A DNA stretch of 64,000 bases, taken from the NCBI GenBank assembly GCA_009739215.1, contig VSJF01000005.1, forward strand, positions 620,001-684,000, given 5' to 3'. Positions 33,363 to 47,037 of the stretch are shown here, in pieces. The position numbers and the translations under genes were made by a program. The first letter of the stretch is position 1. The number at the start of each line of letters is the position of its first letter. The notes beneath the pieces were generated by a model, which saw only the letters and a list, made by a program, of their open reading frames with translations, was not told where the DNA came from and made no database searches. Source of the stretch: Floccularia luteovirens (lineage: Eukaryota; Basidiomycota; Agaricomycetes; Agaricales; Squamanitaceae).

Positions 33363-36300
33363 ATGTTGTCCAAACCACTCCGACTTGTCGTCTGTGTATT
33401 TCTTGTCCACCTCACTGCCATCTACCTCTTCACCAGCGGCTTCCTCTTATCCCGTCTCTCCCTCCCAGATATCTCATCATGTCCCTCAAATTCTTGCACA
33501 CTCCACCATACGCACAGTCGTGCTGTCCTGCTTATAATAGATTCTCTCCGCTTTGATTTTATCTCGCCTACCCCTCTGGATGTCGTGTCGCCTTTTCATC
33601 ATAATGTACTTAACATACCGAGGGAGCTTACTGCCAAGCAGCCGAGGAATTCGTTCATTTTTAATTCGTATGCGGATCCACCGACGACGACGTTGCAGAG
33701 GATTAAAGGCATAACGACTGGGTCGTTGCCTACGTTTGTCGATATTGGGAATAACTTTTGGGGCGTCTTCTATCGAGGAAGATTCGATTATGGCCCAGTT
33801 GACCAAGGCTGGAAAAAGAGTGAGTTTTCCGTTTTTATTCTATCTTTTTTTTCATTTTAAATAAAATTCATACTTATGGTTGGGGATTTTGAGCAAGGCA
33901 GCATTTATGGGAGATGATACATGGATGTCAGTTTTTCCGGATTCATTCCATCCAAATATGACTTTTCCATATGACTCATTCAACGTGGAGGACCTGCATT
34001 CCGTGGACGAAGGTGTTATTGCACATCTATTTCCACTATTGGAAGATAAATCGAAACCATTTGACTTTCTTGTCGGCCATTTCCTGGGTGTCGATCATGT
34101 AGGCCACCGGGTCGGTCCGGATCACCCAAGCATGAAAGCAAAGCTGCAACAGATGGATGATGTACTTCGACGAGTTGTCAAGCTTCTGGATGATGACACC
34201 CTCTTGGTTGTTCTCGGGGATCATGGAATGGACCGTGCAGGTGACCACGGTGGGGACGGTGTACTCGAAACTTCTGCAGCGCTCTGGGTTTATAGCAAAG
34301 GACATGAATTCTCACATGATTACATCCCTTCTGGTATCTTGCAATACAAGACATTCCCTAGCGCTTCTGTCCCACACCGGTCCATCCAACAAATTGATAT
34401 CCTACCAACTCTTTCGCTCCTCCTGGGACTCCCGATTCCATACAACAATCTTGGTACCGTTATACCGGAACTATTCTGGCGCAACCGGGAAGGAAAGAGC
34501 TTGGAACATGCTTTAAGCCTGAATGCTGCCCAGATTAAAGGGTATTTGGATACGTACCGTGTCAGTCCTTCTGGGGGTGAATTAAGTGATGGGTGGTGGG
34601 ATATAGAATCGTCTTGGTCTGCGATACAATCTTCTTCTGTGGCAGGAGCATCGTATGAAGCAAGTTTGGTTACTCTAGTCAACTTCAACCGCACAGCTCT
34701 CTCCGTATGTCGTGCGATGTGGGCACAGTTCAACCCCATCTTGATGAGTTTTGGGCTTATCCTGCTCAGTATGGGTGTGTGTAGCTCATGGGCGGCTTAT
34801 CAAGGCTTCGGTAACGCAGGTAAAGATAGGAACGTCTGGCTCTCCCGACACCTGGCACTATGCGCTCGAGGAGCTGCGGGTGGTGCTGTATTTGGGCTGT
34901 TGGTGCACGTTGGGTTGGCTGAGTACCTTTCTGGAATAAGTGCCCTTGACTGTGTTTTATTCGCAGCCCTACTCACCTCCTGTGTCACATTTGTTGTATA
35001 CTCCCCACCGATAATTTCGATGAAATATCTGAAAGCAACTCCATTCATATTGGTTCTACATACAATCGCATTTCTATCGAATTCGTTTACGTTTTGGGAG
35101 GATAGGATTGTTCCATTTCTATTGATAACCTCGATTGTGCCCTCTGTGCTGACTGGGTTCACTGCAGCAACATCTCGTTTGAGGTATCGCATACTTGGGT
35201 TTTCGGCACTTTTTGCTGTCTGTGTTCGACTCATGGCTATAAGCACCGTTTGTAGGGAAGAGCAACAGCCATATTGCCATGTCACATTCTATTCCTCGAC
35301 TTCTCTGGCGCCTTTCCCTGTCCTGGTGCTTGCTATTCCCACAGCAATTGGGTTGCCCTGGATCATAAAACGGTTCCTTCACATATCTCGTTCCGATATG
35401 GGGTTGGCGGTGTGGTTTTTACCATTTGTGGTAGCGCCGAGTTTACTTGGGGGGTCTCTGTATTGGATAATCGAGTGGGCTGAGGCAGCGAATCAATATG
35501 GGGAGGAGTGGGCGCCGGTATTGAGACTTGCAAGAACGTATGTGGCGAGAAGTGCTTTTGGGTGGAGTTTATCTGCCGGAGTTATTTTTTGGTGGTTGGT
35601 GCCGCTGTGCATCGATATCAAGGTCAATGGGGGAGATGAAGGAAAGAAGAAGCGGCAAGTTACAGTTATAGGGTTTGCGAATGCTTTTGGATCCCCTTAC
35701 CTGATGTTCTGGTGTATATCCTTTGTGGTGGTGTTTATCGCAACACAATTGACAGGCCAGATTGTTCTTGCACTCTGTGCTATCGGCTTGATATCATACC
35801 TAGAAGTCCTGGATAGCGTTCGGGACGTGCATGCACTTGAAGCGGTCTTTGCCTCGTCAACACCCTCTACCCTAATCAACCCCGACACTTCCTCAATTGG
35901 CACCTCTCCACTCACATTTTCCGACATAATCCCTATTGCATTACTAGGTCTGCATGCGTTTTATGGGACGGGCCATCAAGCGACTATATCGAGTATTCAG
36001 TGGAAGACAGCGTTTATGGTGACGCCAACAGTCGTGTATCCGTTTTCGCCAATGAGCGTGGTAATTAACTCGATTGGGGCGGTCTTCTTGTTGGGAGTTG
36101 CGGCACCTTTAGTTGGGATATGGAACAAGGCACCAGCGCCTGCTGAAGAAGACTCGAGTGAAGAAATTAAAAGCGAAGCGACACTTGCTTGTCTTGGAGT
36201 GATGATCTACTACTCTGCAATATTACTTGGAACGGCAGTAAGTGCAGCTATATTACGGAGACATCTGATGGTGTGGAAGGTGTTTGCGCCACGGTTTATG

Positions 36301-36414
36301 ACAGGGGTTGTACATGTGGTGGTTGTTGATATTGGGGTGTTAATTGGGATTGGGATTGGGATTGAAAGGATTGGAAGAAGAGTTGGAAAGATATTTGATA
36401 AATTAATTAAATAA
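33363..36414 (+). CDS. GPI13: GPI ethanolamine phosphate transferase 3 (PIG-O / Gpi13)
   Basis: Two exons (33363-33819 and 33898-36414). The N-terminus has one membrane anchor (LRLVVCVFLVHLTAIYLFTS), then the alkaline-phosphatase-type catalytic domain: RAVLLIIDSLRFDF with the metal-binding Asp, TTTLQRIKGITTGSLPTFVD with the nucleophile Thr region, FMGDDTWMSVFP, GHFLGVDHVGHRVGPDH and VVLGDHGMD..GDHGG. The C-terminal half has about a dozen membrane segments. The enzyme sits in the ER membrane and transfers ethanolamine phosphate from phosphatidylethanolamine to the third mannose of the GPI precursor, the group later linked to proteins. It is essential in yeast. Exon 1 is 457 nt: at a run of four T (33756-33759) the frame shifts, and the conserved FGASSIEEDSIMAQLTKAGK follows in +1. 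Without one T the exon is 456 nt and the whole protein is continuous. In an essential gene this points to a sequence error. Confidence 0.92.
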
Positions 36415-36562
36415 AAGATATAAAAGGCAACAAGTTTGGAATCAGGAACCCGAAAAAAATTGGTTAAAAAGGAACGAACACGAGGCTCTCAACACGAGGC
36501 TTAACGCGGGCACTTGTCATAAACCTTTGTGAAGGCCTCGTTGAGGAGGTTTAGCTGCTTTC

Positions 36563-39500
36563 ATGTTCAACTTTATCTCCCCCTCACTCTCTCCTTCCTC
36601 TTCATCTCCTTATGTCTCTCCAGTGAACGATACAGCTAATGCTGCTGACCATTCAGAGCAGCCATCTTCCCATTCTCCCGTCAGAATGTCAAAGGACTCC
36701 GACGGCTACCCCTCATGGCTTCCAAAACGGCCCCCTCCACCAGCACCGGCTTCTACCTTCCATTCATCTGTCGGTGTCATTCCTGATCTTTCCCCTATTG
36801 AGGTTGGTGGTAGGAAACCTACTTCTCGGTCGGTGCGCATTGTTAGCTTGCAGGACGACTACCCCGCCCGCTCTCCCGCTCGGTTCCCCCCATCTAATGC
36901 TTTTTCCTCGACGGATCCCTATAATCCTTCTCCTGCCCCTCGTCCTAGGTTTCGTTCACGAGGTCTTCACTTGGAGCTTCTCCGCAACCCATCTCATTGG
37001 AATCGTCTTTATTACTACTTTTATCCCTTATTTGTCTTTGGGCACATCCCACTTCAGACTTTTTTCGATTTTAATGCTGTATTTATGTTGATTCAGTACG
37101 TATTTCCCCCTCTCTTTTTTTCCTTTCGTTTGCTAAATTTTCTCCTATTAGGGTTTCGAAGTTTCCAAACCCGCAAGCTGTTGGTGTTCCTGGTTCAGGT
37201 AGGAACTGGGCTCTTGGTGCTGCTGCCTACATCGCATGTTGGGCAGCTTGGATTCTCGTTGTCTTCGTTATGTATGAAGTTGTATATTCTTTCACGAGAA
37301 GATGGCGCGTTAGTACGTAAAAATCAACTAATACCCTCTACTCATCTAATCTTTCCCTCCACACCAGAGCGTCCTCTAATACTTCCAATCTACCTATCAT
37401 CCTCCGCATTCAACTACGCATCCCTCTCATCTTATTCAACTTTCTGTTTTTTTCAACAAATTCGCTATTCAGCATTTACCTCTGAACATGGTTCATTAAT
37501 GGACGGTCTAGCAGAGACTTTCTATTTCTACTCCCAGAATCTTCCAACAGTATTACTACTCCTACCTCGTGCAGCATTGGCTGTCGCGTTGTTGTTGAGT
37601 TTCTCAAAACCACAAGCTGCTTTTGTCGCAGTTGCGGATATGGGATTGATACACAGGGATGGGACTTTTTTTACGAGACAAGGGACGCTCACTTCATATG
37701 CGCGTGGTGTACTTTTTGCGAATGCAGCTTGGACTGCTTGGAGAACACTTGTTTTCTTCGGTAGTGTGTATGTATCAGCCCTTTGCATTTCAGTGGAAAG
37801 AAGAACTCATTTAAATGATTAGAATCGGATTATGGATCGTCTCTGGACAAGGCTGTGCTGGCCTTTGTGGACCCCGATATCGCTGGGAAGAGGACGAACT
37901 TGATAAACGTCGCTCGCTTTCCATGGGTGCTCATGACAATACATCCGAATTGGATTCACTAGCTTGGAGTTGGCGAGAATGCACACGCTTACGAGTCTTG
38001 GACGCCTATGAATTTTGCTTAACTGAACGCCCTGGAACATTGAGGTGGTCTACTCCTGGGATCAAAGAGAAAGGAGGACAGGAGAAAACTGCTGAGCAGG
38101 ATAAAAGATTAGAAGGACAAACCGAAATGTTTGAAGGAGTTGAAAGGGTTATTGCAGCTGTCAGTCTCCCTAGTCCGTCACGACGCGGAGCTCTTTCCGA
38201 GGATCTGTTCCAAAGACCTGGTGGTCCCACTCCCACTCCTCCCCCTGACCTAGATCTTGTAACCAAGTCAAAAGCAAAGGGTAAAGGAAAGAGCAAAGGA
38301 AAAGCTAGGGAAGGCGAAGGACCATTGATGAATCTCCCGTATCCATTTGTGACCAGGTCTGCTTGGATGTCTTCAGACGACCAGGTACAGGAGCAGGAGA
38401 AAGTCCCATTCCCACCTTCTGTAGGCTCGTCCTCGAAGCGGAAAAGTAAGAGTGGTAGCGGCAGCCGAAGTGGAACTGGTAGTGGTAGTGGTTTGGGAAG
38501 TGGTAGTGGGACTGGCGAAGAAGTCAGCGAAAACCCGGAGGAAGGAGAAGAAGAAGAGGAGGAGGATGTAGGAGATGATGATGAAGAGGAAGATGATGAT
38601 GATGATGATGACGAACTTGGAGAGGAAGAACATCCATCTTCCGGACGCGCTTCTGGCTCAATGTCTAGTCTCGGCCACCCAATTTCACCTCGCTATCCCT
38701 TCCAACTACATTCTGGACCCTCTCCTCTCCCGCGCCACCAACACTCTCATCACCGTGTACACTCACCGTCTGGTTTCTCAGGATTCTCAGGATCTTCGCA
38801 AATCACTGCACAGTCAACGAGGATGTCAATGTCAACTGGGAATAGAGAGAGTACGGATTCGCAGAGCCCAATGTCTGTCAGGACTGGCCTCGGATCTGCT
38901 GTTGGTGGTGCTATCACTGGAGGAGGTGTGAGTGGGATGAGAGAACGAGCGAGTACGAGCCTTTCACAGAGTAGTGCAGGTGGAAGTGGAGTTAGTGGGA
39001 TCCCGATGCCTCCGAGACACCCCAGAGCTAGGACTGTGACGACACCTGGGGAGACTGATCTTGGGTCGACCTCTCGGTCTGGGATACGCAATGTTATGAC
39101 ACGGTCTGGAACTACGGGTACTACTTCGACAGGACAGACGATTAAGATGCCTCATGTGATGATGCCTGCGCCGGTTGCTTTCCCTTCTGTTAGAGGACGT
39201 GGAGGACGTGGTGGGAGTGGGAGAGTCGATCCCGGGATGATGTATGCAGCTGATGTCGAACATGATGGGTATGAAGGTGGTGATAATGAAGGACATGATG
39301 AAGATGATGACGATGATGTGGATGTTGATGCGGAGAGACAAGATTTGGTTGGCCTCCTCGGTGGTTCTCGCACAAGTCTAGTCGGGAGTAACAATGGTAG
39401 TAGTTCTGGATCCGGGAGTGGGAGTGCTTCTCAGAGTTCAAGATCTCGTGCAAGCTCGGTATTGTCAATTGCAAGATCAAGAGTCAATTCAGCTACAGGT

Positions 39501-40895
39501 GGTTCAAGGTCGAGGACGACTTCATTTGTGAACCGGTCGAGGAACAGTTCGGTTGTTCAGCAGTTACATCTGAGGGATCGTACGATGTCTTCTTCGTCAG
39601 GTTCTGCGTCTGCATCATCTGGTGTTTTACCGAGATTCGCTCCTACCTCTGGAATTACTGGTGGCGGACTTCTTTTGCCATTTGATAGGTCCAGGACACA
39701 TTCCCTCGTCGCTTCTGTACGGAGTCTCGTAGGTCCCAGCGCCAGTCTTACTCAATTACAAGATGATGATCATAGCGGGAGTGGGGGGACAAGTCATAGC
39801 GGGAGTCGGAGCGCGAGTGAGCTAGGCCATAGTGATTTGGAACCTGGAGTGTTGTACCCACGCTTTATTGCGGACGTTTCGTCACTTTCCCAACACCAAC
39901 ATCAACCCCAGACGCAGGGACAAGTACCTCAATATTCCAGATATACTTACCAACACCAACGTAATGCCTCCAATAACACATATGCAACACACACCAGCAG
40001 CGCTAGCGACCGGCCTGGCCCTGGTGGCGGTCCTGGGAGTGTTATTGGAAGTGGATACACGTCAAGTTTCAGTGGAGGTTCACATTCGAGAAGTGCCAGT
40101 GGGAGCGCTAGTGCGAGTGGAGGAGAGAATTATACATTTGGACAACCGGTGGCTTTTATGAGGCCTCATCCGAGTCATTTAAGGGAAGTTACTGTTGTTA
40201 ATGCTGGTGCTAGTGGGGAGGGGAGAGCAATGGGGGAAGGTGTGCATAGGGAGGTTAGTGTTGTTGTGGAGGGTGTGGAACATGGGGAGGGGGAGGAGGA
40301 AGCAGAGGAGAGAGAGGAGGGAGCAAGGAAAACAAGCCCGAGTGCGACAGCATCCCGAACGAATTTGAGCGCACGTGTTTCAGAAACGGGAACGGATCTG
40401 AGTACTGCGCGTGGATATCTCAGTGCTCGAACATCTGTCGCTGCGTCAAGCCCTGTTGCTAGCAACGGTAGCAGTGCAAGGACCTCACGTGGGGAATATG
40501 ATGTATCTAATGTCATTGTTCCCGGTGCTGCTTCTCCGAGTGTATCTTCTCCGAGTGGAGAGGAGGAGAGTTCTGCTGTGTTTTATTCACAAGCACCGTC
40601 GGAAGTTGGCGTTGAACATGAGGATGATGATAATGAAGGGAGAGTGGGCATGCCGATTCCTATACATTGGGCACCGCATGGTGAATCAACTAGTACGAAT
40701 CCGAGTACGAGTCCGCAGGATATTAGTACGGCACCTGGGAGTTTTATGACGGTACCTGTTACAATGGATGGAAGGACGACGACAGCTGGGAGTGGGAGTG
40801 GGGGGAGTGATGTTGTTACACTTGGAGGTGGTGGGGAAGCAGGTGTGTTGGGGACTAGGCAGGACCCGAGTGGGGGTGCGTGGAGGATCGTGTAG
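36563..40895 (+). CDS. 1388-aa membrane protein with long Ser/Gly and acidic low-complexity tail
   Basis: Four exons (36563-37095, 37152-37312, 37368-37767, 37823-40895) join in frame. Residues 1-120 are Ser/Pro-rich. About five to six membrane segments follow to residue about 370 (e.g. RLYYYFYPLFVFGHIPLQTF, LGAAAYIACWAAWILVVFVM, TVLLLLPRAALAVALLLSF). After GLWIVSGQGCAGLCGPRYRW the protein is cytosolic-looking: a helical stretch, a Lys/Gly run, Ser-Gly repeats, an acidic block near codon 620 with long Glu/Asp runs, then hundreds of Ser/Gly/Thr/Arg residues with His-Gln patches. No enzymatic motif is visible. A membrane-anchored scaffold is conceivable, but this is inference. The long antisense frames over this gene are shadows of its repeats. 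Confidence 0.8.
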
Positions 40896-42194
40896 GGGGT
40901 GTGTGGTGGGGGGAGTAAGGGAGATGACAAGTCTAGGCGAGGCGAAGCGAGGGTTGTGGGTTTGTGTGTTGGTTGTGAAGAGTGCGTGGATGCTGCGTAT
41001 GTCACCTCTTTCACATCTCGAGTCCCTGACGTTGTACTGATAACCAAGTGTTAGACTACACAATTTTTTTCTTCTGTTTCACGAAATCAAGAGCCTTTAG
41101 CATGCAAGGATTCTCCTCTTCCCAGACGTCTTCAACATGATCGATGATCGTTATATCTTTTTCTCCACGCAACGCACATTGGATCGCAATTTCATCGAAC
41201 TATCACACCAAAAAAAAGTCTTCCGTGTTTTTATTTTTCCAAAAATCCTTTTTCTTTCCTCATTTCAATTGGGAAATCTTCAAGAAATTCTCTGCATCCT
41301 ATTCTCATCACGACCAATCTATTCAATGACTTATTTAGACATCATCTCTTATTGCACTTATTTCACGATATTACTTTACATATTATCTCTCTTTAGATAT
41401 CTTACCCTATTGATTATTTACCCCGAAACCTCCTTCTACTTGTGTACATGTGTAACCCACCTTCTTAACTGCCGTTTTCTTTTTTTTTCATGTCTCATTT
41501 CCGATTTGTGCAACCTCCCCCCCTACGTTTCCGTTTTACTTTGTGTTTCTATTTTTTCTCTCCCCCTCTCTCGGATTTGATGTAATGAAACGAGTACGAT
41601 ATAGTAATAAACCGCGCATCATCAAGATTTTTTTATTTTTGTCTTTCTTATGGACATTGTTTATTTTCCGTTATGAATTTATATGATTTTTATTTACATG
41701 GAATTGGAGTAATGCAGTCCAATCATCGTGAGAAGAAATAAATAATAATAATTACTTAGCAGTCGACGTCACTGTTGTTGTTTTACTCGAACAGACCACA
41801 AACGTACTCTCCACCATACTTTGTGTCTTGCACCTTTCAAGAACACCGTCAAAAAAAGAATTAAGCATCAGTACTCAGTACTCAGTCCTCAGTTGTCACG
41901 AAGGAGCCGATTTGTTTGTGTCTCCAAGTCGTCATCAAAAAGCTAATATTAGGTTCGTCACCTGGGATCCCGGTATTATTACCTGATAGACCCTTGACTA
42001 GTTGAACCCTAGCCTCAACCGCCCCCTTTCTCCTTCCCCTTCCCTCACCCCTTTTCTTCTCTGACAGAGCAACAGCCACATGGTGGTAACAAAGGACATC
42101 TCATTTGCTCGTTGGTGACGAATAACAAACAGATATCACGGAAACCGTTAGTTACGACAACACACCAAATAATTCAAAAAGGATAGAAGGGCAT
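40896..42194. other. Intergenic, T-rich 3' flank and promoter of the next gene
   Basis: The stretch 41060-41640 is pyrimidine-rich with many T runs, as expected of a 3' flank, and produces a spurious hydrophobic frame (41137-41580). No gene is supported here. A short repeat of 'cagtactcagtactcagtcctcag' type sits at 41872-41892. Confidence 0.45.
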
Positions 42195-45100
42195 ATGGTT
42201 CATCGAGCAGCCGACTCGCGTCTGTTGACAAACCTTCTTACCCACGAGAAGGATTATGCAAAGCATCTCGTAGCGCTTTTGGATTCATCTCATTCGTCTT
42301 TGGCTTCTTTTTCGGCGTATGCGTCTGCTGCGTCTCCACCGCTCTCTAATGTGATTTTGTCGGTTGCGGGTGGGATGGCGGGTGCTGATGCTGCGCTTAG
42401 GAGGTATGCGGCTGCTGTTGATGAGTGGAGAGATTTGATGAAGGCGTTGAAGAGTTTGGAAGATGAGGTGGGGAATATTATGAGGGATAGAGAGATTCTG
42501 TGAGTTTTTGTTTTTGTTTCATTTTTGGTTGTGTTTTCATCTTTACATCTGTGTAATCCAACAAAATACATTCTAAATGACATCATTATCTTTTTGTTGA
42601 CAGTGTTACTCGCCTCATTAAAGCCTCCAAATCCCAAAAACCACCAAATAGAGACTCGATGTTGCTTGCTCCAAACCACCGTTATTCTTCTTCTTCACTC
42701 TCGCTTTCTGGCGCACCCGAGTCGCCTTCACTGGGTTCATCAAAGATGACGGCAGCTCAAGCAGAATTGCAGGCATGTGAAGCACATTTGGCGTCGAAGG
42801 AAAGGGAGTTGGAGGCTAGGCGAAATTCGACTATCAGGGATGGGTTGAGTCTCCGGTGTCGTGCGATGGTTGAATGTGGATGGGTGTGGGGTGAGATGGG
42901 GAAGGAGGCATTGAAGACGCTCGAAACGTTAGGTGGATATCAGGTTAATGGCGCCTCTGGCGATAGTGAGTTTCTCTCTCCTGTTTTTGAGGTTTTTGGA
43001 TGTGAATATTCTCTTTTTTTCCTTCTTCGTGGTGATAGAGAATTTACCATACAACTCCGACTACATAAAACCTCAACATACATCTACGCAAAGCATTTTT
43101 AGTGGGAGTGGAGTGGTCACCTCTATTCGTGGTAATAGTAACCCTGATGCAGACAACAAGCCACTTCCTGACGTCGACTCTACACGACCTTCCTCCGATC
43201 TCTCCTCTATTGCACCTTCCCAGTCTGCATCGCAGGTCAACCTTGTTCCCGTCTCCCAAATTGGTTTATCTCCGGCTTCACTGGTCAACATCGTTCCAGC
43301 TCCCCAACCTATCCCAGCCAGTATTGACGGAATGGTCGCAAAAGCAGACATAGGCAATTCCCAATCGTTTCAAGGAATAAACAGCACATCCTACCTCTAC
43401 TCCGCTACCAATAATCGGCATGTGCCCGGGTCTGCTCAAAGTTCTGCTCATGGTCATGAAGGATCAGGACTGGTATCTGCACCTGCACAATCGCAGTCCC
43501 ATAGCCAAATTCAAATCCCTCCCGCTCATGCGATTCTGGATGCTTCAATCCCAGTGTCAACCTCTTTGCAATCCTCAGCTGGACCTTCACGACATGTTCT
43601 TGCGCGGCGTATCACCGAAGAGGAGCTGAAGCGTCAGAGTATGGGAGATTCGAATGAACCTGCAGGAATGAGACACCCACAAGCTAATCGCTCTAACGAG
43701 GCTATGGCAATCCCGGATGCCGATGGGTCGTCGTCTAGCGAGAATGACGCTGAGGAAGTTGAGGAAGGTAAACTCTCTATAATAGAAAATCCACGGTTCT
43801 CATCCAAGCCTAATGTTACCGAAACTACTGCTCAAACACAAAATACACCAATAGCGAAACCTCAGCACCCCCCGCAGCATCATCATCAACAACAACAACA
43901 ACATGATCAACGACAGAATTCTAGTGTTTTAGTCCGTGGGCGTGATGGAGAGAAAGGGGGAGACGGCGCCAAACAAGGCTTTTTTGGTAGCATCAAGAAT
44001 CTATTTGGGCGACATTCTAAAGATAAGGACAAGGAAGGTCGTGCAAGAGAAGGCTCAATAGATGATGAACAATCTCATTCACATTCCGGTTCCCCTTCGA
44101 AAACTGCTTTGGGAGGCTTATTTGCTCGCCGGGGTGATACTAAAACAGGCGGAGACTCACGTATCAAAGATAAGGAGACCGGTAAATGGGAGACTCGAAC
44201 GGATCGGAATTTGCGTTTGCTTGCCCGTGATAAAGGGAGTGATGATGAAGATGGGCTTGTGAGGGTGCCAAGAAGGGAGCCAGTGTTTTCACCGGTTATT
44301 ATGCCTGATGTGTCTGGTCTTCCTATGGATAGTTCAAGTCCCGGTGTGGGCGTTATTGGAGCGAAGAGAAGTGGATGGAAGGGGAGGAAGAGGGTTGCTA
44401 GTGATATTGGTGTGAACACAAATGTGGGGCGTGGATCTGAGCAGGAAGGTGTGACTTCTGCTACACCTGCGGCGGGAGAATCTAGTCCGGTGGTTGGTGG
44501 TGGCCGTAGACTGAAAAAACCACCACGACAAGGCAGACCGACGACGCGCAGTTCGAGTGTACCTCCACGAGAAAGTGGGGCTCTTGGAATCCAAGAAGGG
44601 ATAAACGACAGCAAGGATGTTATTGTTCGACCTGGGGAAGGTGATAATAAAGCACACAAGAAACAGCAGCAAACGAAATCGAAACGGAATGAGAGTGTGC
44701 AGAAGGCGGATAAGTGGGTTGATGGGTTGAGTAGTGTGGAACTGGAGAGGCCGAGGGATAGTGATGACGTTTGGCGGGCGTGTTGCAGCTGGTGTGTCTG
44801 GTAAGAAGGACAAGGACAAGGGCAAACCCTCCCAACTGGCTACCATGTTTACAACCCAAAGCTCCCCTTCACCGAAGCAAGCCGTTGCTGTACCCTTTAC
44901 CTCAGCCAAAACAGATACTCCGAGTCCGGGGAAGACAGCAGATGCCGTTGCTGCCGCTATCCAATCTTCCAAACCCGTTGATCCCCCATTACCTTCTCCC
45001 TCAACAAATCAGGGTGTAGCCAGGAAGAAATCTTTCACCAAGGTAACGAAGAGGACTTCAGTTCCCACCTCAGACCTCTGCTACTGTCCTTGCAGCTGGA

Positions 45101-46799
45101 GGTGACAAGCCCAGTGGTACATTTGCTGGCGGTCCAGGGGCGTCTGGAGGGTTATCGCGCAATTCTTCCATCTTGAGTGCGGTGAGTGCTCCACCTGGTG
45201 TGGCGAAAGATAAAGCACTTGGTCAAGGGATGGGCGTAGCAAGTATTGGGAGGAGAACGTCGTTAGGATCTAGTCAAAAGGCTGTAAGGAACGATTGGAC
45301 AACAACAAACTGGGCAAGGAGCAACTACTCCGTATGTGCAGGGTCACCGCAGATCCACGAGCGTGGATCTTACACCTCGGAAGACGGGTGCTGGGACAGT
45401 ACATGTTCCTGGTGGGGGAGGTAGTGTCAGTCATATAGAATCTCACACGAGCCTTATGAGCATTGTCGAAGATGTAACCCGTGGTAATCGTGCTGGTTGG
45501 TCGCAAGGTCAAGATGGGCGGAGCAAATCCATGAAGAGTGTAGGAGGATCACAGAAGCATGTCGCGAATATGGATATTAGTTCAGTGCGTGCCCCGCCTC
45601 GTGTGGACCGGCAAATGCTATTAGGATCGATGACGGACAAACCCAAGTATCCCCCAGCCCTTCTATCAGGTTCACGCTTGGAACTCCCAAAGGCACCTGG
45701 ATCCGTAGTGGACCTGTTGCGTGCGACGGGTGGTGTGGTATCTGGATCTGGATCTGAACCTGATTCTGGTTTTAAGAGGGGGAGGAGAGGGGAGAATGAA
45801 AATGAGGCTCGGAGGAGTGGTACGAATAGGGTTCCCAGCTCGGCTTCTGCACCGGACTTGACCCGCCCTTCTGAGCAAGAGGATAGAACACCGAAAGCTT
45901 CGAGTCGACCTGCTAAATCACCTTTAAGAAGTGCATTGAGGAACCCTAGTCGGACACCATCGCCACTACCGGGAACTCCAACGAGACCGCTTCAGAAAAT
46001 GTATGTTCCCTCAGCGCCCAGCGCGATTACTACGCATGCGCCGATTGGGATTTTGGGTACTCCTTTGCATAGTCCATCACCTGTACAGGCTCACCCAGTT
46101 CCCAACTCCGCACCTCACATAGAGACGGATAGCAACGCGCTGAAGATTGGTGGTGAGTCTACCTCGCGAGACGCAGACGACGATGACGATGTTTCGATCT
46201 CTTCTTACGAGACTGTACACGAGAGTCCCTACAACGAGAGTCCTTCTTCTCCATTACCTCAGAGTTCAACGAATGGCCCTACTACTACTTCCTCATCCCC
46301 TCAGAATCCACCCCCTCCTGTTGGTCCTCAAGTTCGAGACTATAGTATGCAAGCTCCGAATGCCGCATCCCAAGCAGTTCCTGTTGCTGTCCGCAATATG
46401 GCACAGGGTGGCTCAGACATATCTTCATCAACAACTTCAACCGCCGGACCTTCTCAGGATAACTCCCGACGCAGGAAGAGTGTCCGTGTCTCACTTCTAC
46501 CGACCTTTTCACCCACTCCTCCAGCGATTGACGATGATGATGAGGATGAACAAGAAACTCGGGCGCCTTGGGTGTGGAAGAGTGGTAATGCTCCGTTACC
46601 CTCTGTTCCTTCTTCAACTATGAATGGTGATGCGGGATCGGGATATCGTAAGAGGAATGTACAGACGAGAACTCAAAGTGGATCTCATGCTCCAGTGAAT
46701 GATATTTGGGAAGACTCGAGTGAGGAGGATGAGGAATATCGGAAGGCGAAACGAATGTTGGTTAGGGCAGCAAAACGAGAAAAGAACTTGGGGGCGTAG
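42195..46799 (+). CDS. BAR/I-BAR-like coiled-coil protein with long disordered tail (Ivy1-like)
   Basis: Exon 1 (42195-42499) and exon 2 (42604-42965) encode a helical domain: HRAADSRLLTNLLTHEKDYA, LRRYAAAVDEWRDLMKALKS, EDEVGNIMRDREILVTRLIK, then QAELQACEAHLASKERELEA and LRCRAMVECGWVWGEMGKEA. This is the arrangement of fungal BAR-type lipid-binding proteins like Ivy1 of the vacuole/endosome. Exon 3 (from 43039) is a very long disordered Ser/Pro/Gln/Lys region that ends in DIWEDSSEEDEEYRKAKRML and REKNLGA. The reading frame changes three times, each by +1, near 44770, 45065 and 45295. With those corrections the tail is continuous. The 3' end, with the last about 76 codons and the 3' flank, is duplicated at 48.4-48.85 kb. 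The family assignment rests on the N-terminal helices and is moderate. Confidence 0.65.
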
Positions 46800-47037
46800 A
46801 TTCATATTTTATTCTTTTCTTCTATTCGATTTTCTAGTTAATCATGGTCTCTCATTTTCCTTCCTTTGTTGCGGTACACGAGCATTGGCATCACTACATA
46901 CATCGTTATTATTTTTTCTTTCGATTTTCAATTTATTCCTCCTTTTTTTCCGTCCTTTCTGGAAGGCATGTCATTCGTTCTCATTAAATTATGCACCCTG
47001 CAAGTTTTTGTTAGTCTAGATTCCTTATATTTGTAGT
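46570..47037 (+). repeat. Duplicated segment, copy 1 (3' end of the BAR-like gene plus 3' flank)
   Basis: From GTGGTAATGCTCC in the last coding part to TTCCTTATATTTGTAG in the 3' flank this segment matches 48403-48852 at an estimated 80-90% identity by eye, including non-coding sequence. Confidence 0.85.

Noticed and set aside
33741..33781. A 41-nt intron to explain the frame change in PIG-O exon 1
   Set aside because: It would remove the conserved VDIGNNFGASSIE region; a one-base correction keeps the whole conserved sequence.
37815..41063. Long antisense frames across the 36.5-40.9 kb gene and its 3' flank
   Set aside because: They mirror the Ser/Gly/Asp codon repeats of the plus-strand gene, whose four exons join in frame with good splice sites.
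41137..41580. 147-codon hydrophobic frame on the plus strand
   Set aside because: It consists of T-rich 3' flank; the apparent membrane segments come from Phe/Leu/Ser codons of pyrimidine runs, and there is no homologous motif.
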